From positions 1 through 7,497 of the forward strand of contig CAMWLX010000168.1 of assembly GCA_947175225.1 (NCBI GenBank): a stretch of DNA of 7,497 bases, given 5' to 3'. A program made the position numbers and the translations under genes. Source of the stretch: an uncultured Porphyromonadaceae bacterium (GTDB lineage: Bacteria > Bacteroidota > Bacteroidia > Bacteroidales > Muribaculaceae). This document shows positions 1 through 6,877 of this stretch, piece by piece; position 1 is the first letter of the stretch, and each line of letters opens with the position of its first letter. Under the pieces are notes generated by a model that was not told the DNA's origin, did no database searches, and saw only the letters and a list, made by a program, of their open reading frames with translations.

Positions 1-43
1 TAGCCACCATGAGTAAAGATGTCAATAAATATCGCTTATTCAT
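1..43 (-). CDS. 5' end of an exported protein gene, truncated by the window edge
   Basis: Reading leftward from an ATG at 43-41, the first 14 codons give MNKRYLLTSLLMVA, then the window ends. A short basic start (N-K-R) followed by a run of Leu, Met, Val and Ala is what the n- and h-regions of a Sec signal peptide look like, so the product is probably exported or a lipoprotein. The start is supported by a near-perfect Bacteroidetes promoter on the same strand at 60-91, whose expected transcription start lies about 12 bases before the ATG. The gene is divergent from the PagL-like gene. Nothing can be said about its function from 14 residues. Confidence 0.55.
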   Translation of the reverse strand, partial: MNKRYLLTSLLMVA

Positions 44-59
44 AGTTGAAGATTTTTTA

Positions 60-91
60 CAAAGGTACATTTTTTTTTTCAATCAGGCAAA
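60..91 (-). promoter_or_regulatory. Bacteroidetes-type promoter for the left-edge minus-strand gene
   Basis: On the minus strand TTTG lies at 91-88, followed by a 20-base spacer and TACCTTTG at 67-60. This matches both parts of the Bacteroidetes primary sigma consensus (TTTG near -33, TAnnTTTG near -7). The inferred transcription start is about 55-57, giving a leader of only about 12 bases before the ATG at 43. Confidence 0.65.
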
Positions 92-109
92 AATTTTTTT
101 AGTATACGA

Positions 110-139
110 TTGTCGGTTATATTTTTTTGACTAATTTTG
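110..139 (+). promoter_or_regulatory. Bacteroidetes-type promoter for the PagL-like gene
   Basis: TTG at 110-112 (a -33-like element, read ATTG in context) is followed by a 19-base spacer and TAATTTTG at 132-139, a full match to TAnnTTTG. The inferred transcription start is near 143-146. A TTG codon at 137-139 could open the reading frame further upstream, but it lies inside the -7 element and so would not be in the mRNA. This argues for a start at 173 or 191. The region between this promoter and the divergent one holds several T-tracts (70-79, 94-100, 122-128). Confidence 0.55.
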
Positions 140-172
140 AGTGAGATTTATAATAGAATCTCTTTTTGCTTA

Positions 173-1372
173 ATGAAAGATACTCTGACAATGAGGATAG
201 TGGCGATAATGAGCTTTTTTCTCTGCCTGACGCTGTCGGCACACGGGGAGAAAGCTGATACTTGTGGGAAAATACAGAGCCGTATCGGCTTCGATATCCG
301 ATCTGCATATGCATTCTCCAGCTATAAGGATGATATACTTAGAAATGTATTGGATGTAGCTGAGGCCGGAAATACAAAAGTTGCCACATCGCTTCATCTG
401 AAATATGGCTTCACTTTTGACCCCTCCTCCACCCAAGGGCGCATATATCCGGGAGCATGGCAAGGACTTGGAGCATCAGTATCATTTCTTGGGAATCCGA
501 AAGGAATTGGAACTCCTATTTCGGTCTATGTCTTTCAGGGGGCTCCTATTTACAGGATCAATGACCGATTGGCACTATACTACGAATGGAATTTTGGAGC
601 CTCATTCGGATGGCGGGAATGTGATGGATACACTACGTATTCAAATCTTATAGTGGGGTCAAAGGTCAATGCCTATATCAATCTTGGAGCCGGGCTGCGC
701 TGGAAGTTGAGCCATCACTATGCCCTGACTGCGGGATTGGATCTCACGCATTTCTCTAATGGAAACACTTCATTTCCAAATCCAGGCGTCAACATGGCAG
801 GAATCAGGATAGGAGTCACGAGGGAATTGGGCAAGGTGCCGGAAAGGAGTGTCAAATATTTTGATGACAGTATTAAGAATCGACATAAACTCCAATTTGA
901 TGTCACTGCTTATGGGGCATGGAGAAAAAGGGTCTATCGAGGGGGCGAAACTCCAATACTTCTTAATGGGCATTATCCGGTAGTAGGACTAAACATATCA
1001 CCTATGTGGCAAATCAAAAAGATTTTCCGTGCCGGCGGCTCTGTCGATTTCCAATGGGATCAAAGCACCGACCTGAAAAGGCATCATGCCTATGGAGACA
1101 CATCTGATGATATACGATTCTACCGACCTTCTATTCTTAGCCAAATATGTGCAGGCGTTTCCGGACGTGCTGAATTAGTAATGCCAATTTTCTCTGTCAA
1201 TGTCGGCATTGGCTATAACTTCATAGGGCCTGAAGAGACTCACGCCACATATCAACTTGCTAATCTAAAAGTGAGATTTACCGATCATTTTTATCTAAAC
1301 ATCGGATATCAGCTTCTCAATTTTCAGAAGCAGAATAATCTCATGCTCGGATTCGGCTATTCCTTCAGATAA
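173..1372 (+). CDS. PagL-like lipid A deacylase (acyloxyacyl hydrolase) family outer-membrane beta-barrel
   Basis: The predicted product (399 aa from ATG 173; ATG 191 is an equally good alternative) has a signal peptide around residues 7-25 (MRIVAIMSFFLCLTLSAHG from 191). The rest is alternating beta-strand sequence ending in the aromatic GFGYSFR, typical of outer-membrane barrels. Residues 192-207 contain HFSNG-(x5)-NPGVN. This resembles the PagL active-site stretch in which His and Ser, two residues apart, are catalytic (His126/Ser128 in Pseudomonas PagL); here they are His193 and Ser195. The third catalytic residue of PagL, Glu140, falls 14 residues after the His, and that position is Asn207 here. 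Family members remove the 3-O-linked acyl chain of lipid A in the outer membrane. The protein is much longer than PagL (about 150-170 aa), and its second half looks like a degenerate copy of the first. The gene stands alone, divergent from the left-edge gene and convergent with panB. Family assignment is fairly sure; enzymatic activity is not. Confidence 0.75.
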   Translation: MKDTLTMRIVAIMSFFLCLTLSAHGEKADTCGKIQSRIGFDIRSAYAFSSYKDDILRNVLDVAEAGNTKVATSLHLKYGFTFDPSSTQGRIYPGAWQGLGASVSFLGNPKGIGTPISVYVFQGAPIYRINDRLALYYEWNFGASFGWRECDGYTTYSNLIVGSKVNAYINLGAGLRWKLSHHYALTAGLDLTHFSNGNTSFPNPGVNMAGIRIGVTRELGKVPERSVKYFDDSIKNRHKLQFDVTAYGAWRKRVYRGGETPILLNGHYPVVGLNISPMWQIKKIFRAGGSVDFQWDQSTDLKRHHAYGDTSDDIRFYRPSILSQICAGVSGRAELVMPIFSVNVGIGYNFIGPEETHATYQLANLKVRFTDHFYLNIGYQLLNFQKQNNLMLGFGYSFR

Positions 1373-1379
1373 TGGCAAA

Positions 1380-1412
1380 AGCTCCGGATATGCGACCGTC
1401 ATATCCGGAGCT
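1380..1412 (-). terminator. Hairpin terminator between convergent genes
   Basis: A perfect 13-base-pair stem (1380-1392 with 1400-1412, sequence GCTCCGGATATG plus an outer A-T pair) closes a 7-base loop at 1393-1399. On the minus strand the stem runs into TTTT at 1380-1377, the form of an intrinsic terminator, and it lies 18 bases past the panB stop. On the plus strand it starts 7 bases past the PagL-like stop but is followed only by mixed A/T, so it probably ends panB transcription best and may also serve the plus-strand gene. Confidence 0.8.
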
Positions 1413-1430
1413 GATAATATATTCTTATTG

Positions 1431-2252
1431 TCAGTACTGTTCTTTTTCGTTGGGAAAATCTCCTGTCTTAACATCATTGATGTAGTGTCGGAAAGCGTCT
1501 GTCATGATTTCGCCTACATTGGCATAGCGACGCAGGAAGCGCGGAGAGAATCCCATTGTCATGCCGAGCATATCATGCATCACTAGCACTTGACCATCAA
1601 CTCCCCCACCGGCTCCAATACCAATCACAGGAATAGTAAGTTCTTTTGCCACTCGCTCCGCCAATTTTGCCGGAATCTTCTCAAGGACTATGGCGAAGCA
1701 ACCTATATCTTCGAGAATCTTGGCATCTTCAATAAGTTTCTTAGCCTCTGCTTCCTCTTTAGCACGCACACTGTAGGTGCCAAATTTATTGATACTCTGT
1801 GGAGTCAGTCCAAGATGACCCATCACGGGTATTCCGGCGCAAAGGATACGCTGAATTGATTCTGCAATCTCTGCTCCCCCTTCAAGCTTCAGCGCTTCTG
1901 CGTGGCTCTCTTTCATAACGCGGATTGCTGAAGCCAAGGCTTCTTTGGAATTACCTTGATACGTACCAAAGGGAAGATCCACTACAACGAGGGCACGCTT
2001 CACTCCCTTCATTACAGACTTCGCATGATATATCATCTGATCGAGAGTGATCGGAAGAGTCGTGACATTGCCTGCCATTACATTTGATGCGGAATCGCCA
2101 ACGAGAATGACATCCATACCTGCTTCATCCACGAGTTTTGCAGATGTATAGTCGTAGGCAGTAAGCATCGATATTTTCTCGCCACGATGTTTCATTTCCG
2201 TAAGGCGACTTGTAGTCACCTTGCGAGTGTTTTCTGCTTGTGCTGTTGACAC
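1431..2252 (-). CDS. panB: 3-methyl-2-oxobutanoate hydroxymethyltransferase (ketopantoate synthase)
   Basis: PanB transfers a one-carbon unit from 5,10-methylenetetrahydrofolate to alpha-ketoisovalerate, giving ketopantoate. This is the first committed step of pantothenate (vitamin B5) and coenzyme A synthesis, in the cytoplasm. The 273-residue product covers the whole TIM-barrel family (264 aa in E. coli). Visible active-site residues are Asp53 in VGDSASN, Asp92 in VVVDLPFG, Lys122 and Glu124 in LKLEGG, His146 in GHLGLTPQS and Glu191 in VLEKIP. These line up with E. coli Asp45, Asp84, Lys112, Glu114, His136 and Glu181 with a constant offset that rises from 8 to 10. The start is GTG at 2252; no in-frame ATG occurs before codon 20, which would cut conserved sequence. 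It is the last gene of the minus-strand series, 58 bases after mrp and just before the terminator. Its partners panC and panD are not in the window. Confidence 0.95.
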   Translation of the reverse strand: MSTAQAENTRKVTTSRLTEMKHRGEKISMLTAYDYTSAKLVDEAGMDVILVGDSASNVMAGNVTTLPITLDQMIYHAKSVMKGVKRALVVVDLPFGTYQGNSKEALASAIRVMKESHAEALKLEGGAEIAESIQRILCAGIPVMGHLGLTPQSINKFGTYSVRAKEEAEAKKLIEDAKILEDIGCFAIVLEKIPAKLAERVAKELTIPVIGIGAGGGVDGQVLVMHDMLGMTMGFSPRFLRRYANVGEIMTDAFRHYINDVKTGDFPNEKEQY

Positions 2253-2257
2253 GGTCT

Positions 2258-2301
2258 TTTTAATGATTAATTATTAATTACAAATTATCCAAATGAATAA
2301 T
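2258..2301 (-). repeat. 7-base ATTAnnn-type direct repeats in the panB leader
   Basis: Read on the minus strand, the sequence just upstream of panB falls into heptads: ATTATTC, ATTTGGA, two extra bases, ATTTGTA, ATTAATA, ATTAATC, ATTAAAA. They sit at 2301-2295, 2294-2288, 2285-2279, 2278-2272, 2271-2265 and 2264-2258. The last unit ends 5 bases before the GTG start. The phase is kept except for one 2-base slip. A similar array precedes mrp. Its role is unknown; an A/T-rich unstructured leader aiding ribosome entry, or simple slippage DNA, are both possible. Confidence 0.5.
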
Positions 2302-2310
2302 GCAAAACTA

Positions 2311-3432
2311 TCAGTGCGTTTGCACTGCCTGCGTAGGAGGGAGTTCACGGTTGCGCCTGTCGCATTCCGCCACAACCCTATCGGCAAGCTCAGAAAAGGC
2401 TTTAGCCTCGGGATTTTCAGAAATTTCCCCTCCTGTGCATTCGGTCGCTGTCGGATGGCCATTATCAGCCATTTCGCATATGTCGGCTACAAGAGGAATC
2501 TGTGCCAGCAATGGCACATTCATAGTCTTTGCAAGGCGGGCAGCTCCTCCATTTCCGAAGATATAGTATTTTTCTTCCGGATGAGGAGACGGAGTAAACC
2601 AAGCCATATTTTCCACAAGCCCCAATATAGGCACATTGATTTTCTCACTGCGGAACATACCGATACCCTTGCGTGCATCAGCAAGAGCCACTTCCTGAGG
2701 AGTGCTTACCACTATCACTCCGGTGATGGGAAGAGTCTGGACAAGAGTCAAATGTATGTCGCTTGTGCCGGGAGGCATATCAATCAAGAAATAATCGAGT
2801 TCATCCCACCATGCTTCTGTGATAAGCTGCTTCAGGGCATTTGAAGCCATACCACCCCTCCAGAGAACCGGACTGTCTTTATCTACGACAAACCCGATAC
2901 TAAGCATTTTCACACCGAATTTTTCTACCGGAGCAATCAAATCCTTCCCTTCTTGGGTGGTCATATAAAGTTTCTCATCTTCCACTCCAAACATCTTAGG
3001 CATCGAAGGCCCAAAAATATCAGCATCAAGAAGCCCAACCTTGTAGCCCTTTGCAGCAAGTGCAATGGCAAGATTTGCTGCGACAGTGGATTTCCCTACC
3101 CCACCCTTTCCAGAGCTAATTCCTATGACATTTTTTACTCCGGGAAGAGGCATCTCCGGTTTAGGGGTCTCCGCTTGACGATATTTGACAGAGATACGCC
3201 CTTTTACATCTATATTTGGGTCTGCAAAGACCGGAAGGGTTGCTTCGGCAGCACGGACCACTGATTTGATAAATGGATCCGTTGGCCGATCGAATATGAT
3301 AGAGAATGATACCGTATTCCCGTCGATACGAATGTCGTCTTCCACCATTCCGAGCTCAACGATATTTTTTCCGTTGCCGGGATATTTGACGTTGGTAAGT
3401 GCGTCAAGAATAAGTTTTGGGTATATAGCCAT
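2311..3432 (-). CDS. mrp: Mrp/NBP35-family (ApbC) Fe-S cluster carrier ATPase
   Basis: Mrp/ApbC proteins are cytoplasmic P-loop ATPases of the MinD/ParA group that bind and hand over Fe-S clusters to client enzymes. The 373-residue product has the usual two parts. An N-terminal DUF59/FeS-assembly-P-type domain occupies about residues 1-85. After a proline-rich linker comes the ATPase, with a deviant Walker A GKGGVGKST (108-116), switch I DADIFGPS (136-143) and LIDMPPGTSD (216-225). The family signature ENMAWF occurs at 274-279, but the CxxC that follows it in E. coli ApbC is absent: the stretch reads TPSPHPEEKYYIFGNGG. Only three cysteines are evident (319, 332, 357), none spaced as CxxC. The ATG at 3432 is the natural start. 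It lies 137 bases after trmB, and no TAnnTTTG promoter is visible in that gap, so readthrough from trmB is likely. Confidence 0.92.
   Translation of the reverse strand: MAIYPKLILDALTNVKYPGNGKNIVELGMVEDDIRIDGNTVSFSIIFDRPTDPFIKSVVRAAEATLPVFADPNIDVKGRISVKYRQAETPKPEMPLPGVKNVIGISSGKGGVGKSTVAANLAIALAAKGYKVGLLDADIFGPSMPKMFGVEDEKLYMTTQEGKDLIAPVEKFGVKMLSIGFVVDKDSPVLWRGGMASNALKQLITEAWWDELDYFLIDMPPGTSDIHLTLVQTLPITGVIVVSTPQEVALADARKGIGMFRSEKINVPILGLVENMAWFTPSPHPEEKYYIFGNGGAARLAKTMNVPLLAQIPLVADICEMADNGHPTATECTGGEISENPEAKAFSELADRVVAECDRRNRELPPTQAVQTH
2312..2327 (-). terminator. Small hairpin overlapping the mrp stop codon, possible weak terminator
   Basis: CAGTGC at 2312-2317 pairs perfectly with GCACTG at 2322-2327 around a 4-base loop. 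On the minus strand it covers the last five codons and part of the TGA of mrp and is followed, after ATAG, by TTTT (2307-2304). With six pairs it is weak, so partial readthrough into panB is likely. The same T-run forms TAGTTTTG (2310-2303), a TAnnTTTG match, but no -33 TTG is found at the right distance. Confidence 0.3.
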
Positions 3433-3439
3433 AATTTTA

Positions 3440-3474
3440 GTTTAATTCATAATTCTTAATGCACAATGCATAAT
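3440..3474 (-). repeat. 7-base ATTAnnn-type direct repeats in the mrp leader
   Basis: On the minus strand five consecutive heptads run without slip toward the mrp start: ATTATGC (3474-3468), ATTGTGC (3467-3461), ATTAAGA (3460-3454), ATTATGA (3453-3447) and ATTAAAC (3446-3440). Seven more bases (TAAAATT) separate the array from the ATG at 3432, so the 7-base phase continues to the start codon. Every unit begins with ATT and four of five with ATTA. It resembles the array upstream of panB. Confidence 0.55.
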
Positions 3475-3551
3475 CCTAATACTAACCTCTATCCTAAATG
3501 ATATAGCCTTGGCAGGGTATCCATTTCACATTAAAATTATTCATTGTGATT
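3459..3551. repeat. Imperfect inverted repeat with nested hairpin in the trmB-mrp gap
   Basis: The arm 3459-3480, reverse-complemented, matches 3530-3551 at 17 of 22 positions (shared core ATTAT-x-CATTGTG). The 49 bases between the arms hold a small nested hairpin: 3503-3509 (ATAGCCT) against 3514-3520 (AGGGTAT), one mismatch, loop TGGC. The whole could fold as a long RNA stem or a cruciform. The left arm overlaps the mrp-leader heptads. A further patch of the same kind, ATTATGCATTATTA, lies at 3569-3582 and includes the trmB stop. It could be a remnant of a small non-coding mobile repeat, but no target-site duplication is clear. Confidence 0.4.
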
Positions 3552-3569
3552 TGCTTTAAGGGAAGCTAA

Positions 3570-4322
3570 TTATGCATTATTAAGTGAGTGTCTGCCGAAT
3601 TCACTGTGATAATCATCCTTCTCCATGTCTGAGCAATCTGGCTCGATGATGCACCCCTCTCCTATCCGGAAAGAGATAAGCTTAATCGACTTTCCTCGTG
3701 AAAGCCATTGCTGCTCATAGAAGGTCTTGATGGAGGTCACCGGGTCTGCCAGTCCGCTGCCATATAGGTCATCGGTGATTTTGAGAATCTCGAATCCATT
3801 TGTCTCCACTAAGCGTTTGGTGTATTCAAACAGGAAAGGTGAGTCCGTCTTTAGGTTGATGATTCCTCCAGGTCGCAGAAAAGTACGATAATTGGTCAGG
3901 AAGCGTGATGACGTGAGTCTTTTCCTCGCCTTCTGCATCTGGGGATCTGGGAAGGTGATCCATATTTCATCAACTTCCCCTGCATCAAAAAACTGAGATA
4001 TCAGCTCGATTTCAGTACGGAGAAACGCTGCGTTGCCAATCCCTTTTTCCTCAACATATTTTGCCCCCTTCCACATTCGGGCTCCTTTTATATCGACGCC
4101 GATGTAGTTCCGGTCGGGGTTTGCTTCTGCAAGCCCGACGGTGTATTCCCCTTTGCCGCACCCGAGTTCAAGGGTGATTGGATTTGGGTGGGCAAAAAAA
4201 TCATTATTCCATTTTCCTTTGTAGGGGAATCCTTTTTCTATCAGTATGTGGCGAGGATACTGAAGAACGCATCCGAAAGTCTCCATATCAGAAAACTTCT
4301 GCAGTTTATTCTTTCTTCCCAT
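3570..4322 (-). CDS. trmB: tRNA (guanine46-N7)-methyltransferase
   Basis: TrmB uses S-adenosylmethionine to methylate N7 of G46 in the variable loop of many tRNAs, in the cytoplasm. The product is 250 aa from the ATG at 4322 (MGRKNKLQKF). It has the Rossmann-type methyltransferase motif I LELGCGKGEY (51-60), the following acidic ribose-binding stretch GVDIKGARMW (about 75-84), the family signature WITFPDPQMQKARKRL (about 121-136) and LKTD (157-160). The region with PDPQMQKA instead of the common PDPWPKKRH is, from memory, usual for Bacteroidetes TrmB. A TTG two codons upstream (4328) is possible but adds only two residues and overlaps a promoter-like motif, so I prefer the ATG. The last three codons and the stop lie in repeat-like DNA (ATTATGCATTATTA on the plus strand), which may have reshaped the C-terminus. 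It follows the rdgB-porZ ORF by about 50 bases. Confidence 0.93.
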   Translation of the reverse strand: MGRKNKLQKFSDMETFGCVLQYPRHILIEKGFPYKGKWNNDFFAHPNPITLELGCGKGEYTVGLAEANPDRNYIGVDIKGARMWKGAKYVEEKGIGNAAFLRTEIELISQFFDAGEVDEIWITFPDPQMQKARKRLTSSRFLTNYRTFLRPGGIINLKTDSPFLFEYTKRLVETNGFEILKITDDLYGSGLADPVTSIKTFYEQQWLSRGKSIKLISFRIGEGCIIEPDCSDMEKDDYHSEFGRHSLNNA

Positions 4323-4325
4323 AGG

Positions 4326-4333
4326 CAAATATA
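4326..4333 (-). promoter_or_regulatory. TAnnTTTG match abutting the trmB start, possible internal promoter
   Basis: TATATTTG on the minus strand (4333-4326) matches the Bacteroidetes -7 consensus exactly. Its last base is only 3 bases before the ATG at 4322, so a transcript from it would be nearly or fully leaderless. The -33 partner is poor: TTTC at 4360-4357, 23 bases away. It may be a chance match in A/T-rich DNA. Confidence 0.22.
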
Positions 4334-4372
4334 AGTGTACTGGAAGTTTGATTTATGAAATGAGCTGTCTCT

Positions 4373-6877
4373 TTATCGGTTTATGACCAGTATTTTGGTA
4401 GCTTCATTATAGGAGCCGCCATTACGGCCGGAAGAAGCAAGCACATAGTAGACACCGCTGGGCACACGGTTAAGATCCATACCACAGACATCCCATTGAA
4501 CCCTACCGGCAGTGGCAGGTCCTAATTCACGCACAATGTTGCCGGCTGAATCCGCAATCTTCACAATGCAATCGTCTTCTATGCCATCGATAGTGACCCA
4601 TCCATAATAGTCATGACGCACCGGATTTGGATATGCTCTTACCGAAGATGCCACGGCTTCATTCGATTGCCCGCTTAGATAATACTCACACAGTCCGGAT
4701 GCTGTAGCTACCATCATGGAATTGTTATCAGGATTATAGCATGTCGCATACACCATATCGGAGGGGAGCATAGAGTTATCCGTATTTAACTCCTGAAGGA
4801 TGTTTTTCCCATCTGCTGATGTGCAGACAAGTCCTCCTCCGGCAAGCGAGAACCATTTTCGTCCCAGCCCATCAATTGAGATATCATTGACTGAGATGCC
4901 GGCAAGAAGGTAGTCGGCAAGAGATGTTCCATCATTTCGACTTACTTTAATTCTGGATACCTTATTAGGAGTATTAAATGCTTCTTTAGGATCGAATGTG
5001 AACACTCCATTGTCTGATCCCACCCAGACTATTCCGGTAGAAGGATCTTCAAAGGCACAGTAAAGCTTCTCACAGTCGAGTTTGCCATCAGTGTCTTCCA
5101 ACTCCGTAGTGTTCATTAGAACTTGGCGGTCGTCAGAATCTATCTCTACAGTTCCATTGTGATTATATATCACGAAAGGATTATTTCGATAGTCCATAGA
5201 GAAAAACACGAGCATGTCGCCATTCCCTTGGTAGGATAAAGGCACTATAAGATTTGTCGTGTTGGCATTAATCCCGTCAAGCTTTAATTTTGTAAAGGGT
5301 TGAAAGGTTTCAGGAGAGGTGCTTGCTCTGCGTTTTTCAGGAGTCCACAGCCACATCTCCGGAAAATAGTTATTCTCATCGTCTGTATTAAGATGGGCCA
5401 CCCACAAATTCCCTTTGCTGTCAAACACCGGATTGGTAAGCATATAAGTATTTGACCATGATGCATATGGATCTTGAACCGACACATGCCCGGGGAAAGT
5501 AGGAGAATCATTACTTTTAGTCATATGCAAGAGCGACGACATATCCGTAATGTTGTAGCGGAGAAGACCGTTTAAGACCGATCCAAAATAGAATACATCA
5601 GGATTGTCGGGATCTTGAGCAATACCGCAAGGATTTACCAATCTGTGTTTTGTGGCATCATCAAAATAAGGAAGTCCATGCATTGTCCAAGCCTGATCTC
5701 TTATGGAAGAGAGAAGAATCGGGTTGAGTGCCTTGTAGGAGTTAAAGTTCTGGTTGATTCCGTGTGTGTTTGCCAACATGCCATGTCGTGGGGAATAAAA
5801 AAGATTGGTCGAACGGAAAACAGCCGGAGCATTGGGCCTTGCCGGTTGGCTAGTCAAAGTCCAGTTGTCATCTCCCTCATGCCTTACTGAATATACTCCT
5901 TCACGAGACTTTGCATAATAGAAATTTTCAAAGTCTGAACTTGCGCAAATCAAATTTGAATCTTCTTCACGGCGCAACAATCTTTCGAGTTGATCTGAAT
6001 CTCTATCAAGCCGAAATAGCGCACCATATCTGGCAAAAAGAATATAGTCTTTATTTTCCGTAATGTATGAACCGTTAAGCTGTCCGACAGTGACCAGAGT
6101 GGGAGACTCATTTCCGGGCTCAAAGGTCGCGATATAATATTTAGATGATCCATTCTCATCTATTGAAACAATACATTTGTCAGGCGTAAAGGGGAACAGG
6201 TCGGTAACTTTACCGGATTTGCCCAATTCTGACTCTTTGAAGTCTGATATGGAAAGATGTTTTGAATTGACATCATCTTCGTAAAGTTTTCCATCTCGAA
6301 GGATAATAAATCGATCAGCTACTCGGATAGCTTTGTCGATAGGCTGATTGTATATTCCGCTTGATACTACTTCGTTTTTCTTATCATCGATAATCATATA
6401 TCCAAAGTCAGTAGCCAGATAAGCCCTGTTTTGCTCCAGATCAAAATAAATGGAACGCACATCTTTTGAGCTTCCGGAATTGTAGCTATTCAAGCCATAT
6501 ATTGTGTTGACAGTGCCGTCGTCGTATAGGAGGTCGATTGTGTAATCATCATATACAATGAGCAGATAATTCCTGAGAGCATTATATTTGGCTGCCTTTA
6601 TTACTGAATTGCTCAGTAAGTTTTGTGCATTATATTGCCTGATTTCTCCTGATTCTTTGTCAAGACCAAAGAGAAACAGCAATTTTTCATTGACGTCGGC
6701 TTGCGCTGCGTTGTAAAGTTGGGCTTGGGCAAGAATGTATACCTTGTCAGGGGTAGCATATAGATATTCTACTTTGTCGTCGAATGTATTGAAGAGTCTC
6801 CAGTCGTTGGAACTGGAGGCTTTAGCTCCAAATGCCATGAAAAGGCATACGCAAAGCGTCGACAACCATTTCATCAT
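4373..6877 (-). other. PorZ-like module with its own signal peptide and candidate internal start
   Basis: Two adjacent ATG codons (6877-6875 and 6874-6872, residues 188 and 189) begin MKWLSTLCVCLFMAFGAKA, an excellent Sec signal peptide with an AxA cleavage site before Ser208 (mature start near 6817). From the second ATG the protein would be 833 aa, comparable to PorZ of Porphyromonas (about 780 aa) and with the same propeller-propeller-CTD layout. No purine-rich ribosome site precedes the ATGs, which is common in Bacteroidetes and so is not decisive. I infer that this module is at least partly translated from here. Confidence 0.6.

Noticed and set aside
137..172. Upstream TTG start for the PagL-like gene
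   Set aside because: The TTG is part of the -7 element TAATTTTG, upstream of the expected transcript start, and the extra 12 residues spoil the signal peptide.
2293..2844. 183-codon plus-strand open frame opposite mrp
   Set aside because: It lies wholly antisense to a well-conserved Mrp coding region, is Cys/His/Arg-rich in the manner of shadow frames, and has no recognisable domain.
3185..3445. 86-codon plus-strand open frame over the mrp start
   Set aside because: It is the antisense shadow of the Mrp N-terminal domain; no promoter or domain supports it.
2258..3474. CRISPR-like array from the short repeats
   Set aside because: The units are 7 bases and contiguous, with no spacers, and no cas genes are present.
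4323..4328. TTG start for trmB two codons before the ATG
   Set aside because: ATG 4322 gives the usual MGRKNK-type N-terminus, and the TTG lies inside a promoter-like motif.
5284..5511. 75-codon minus-strand frame inside the PorZ-like region
   Set aside because: It is an out-of-frame shadow of the propeller-coding sequence with no start context or domain.
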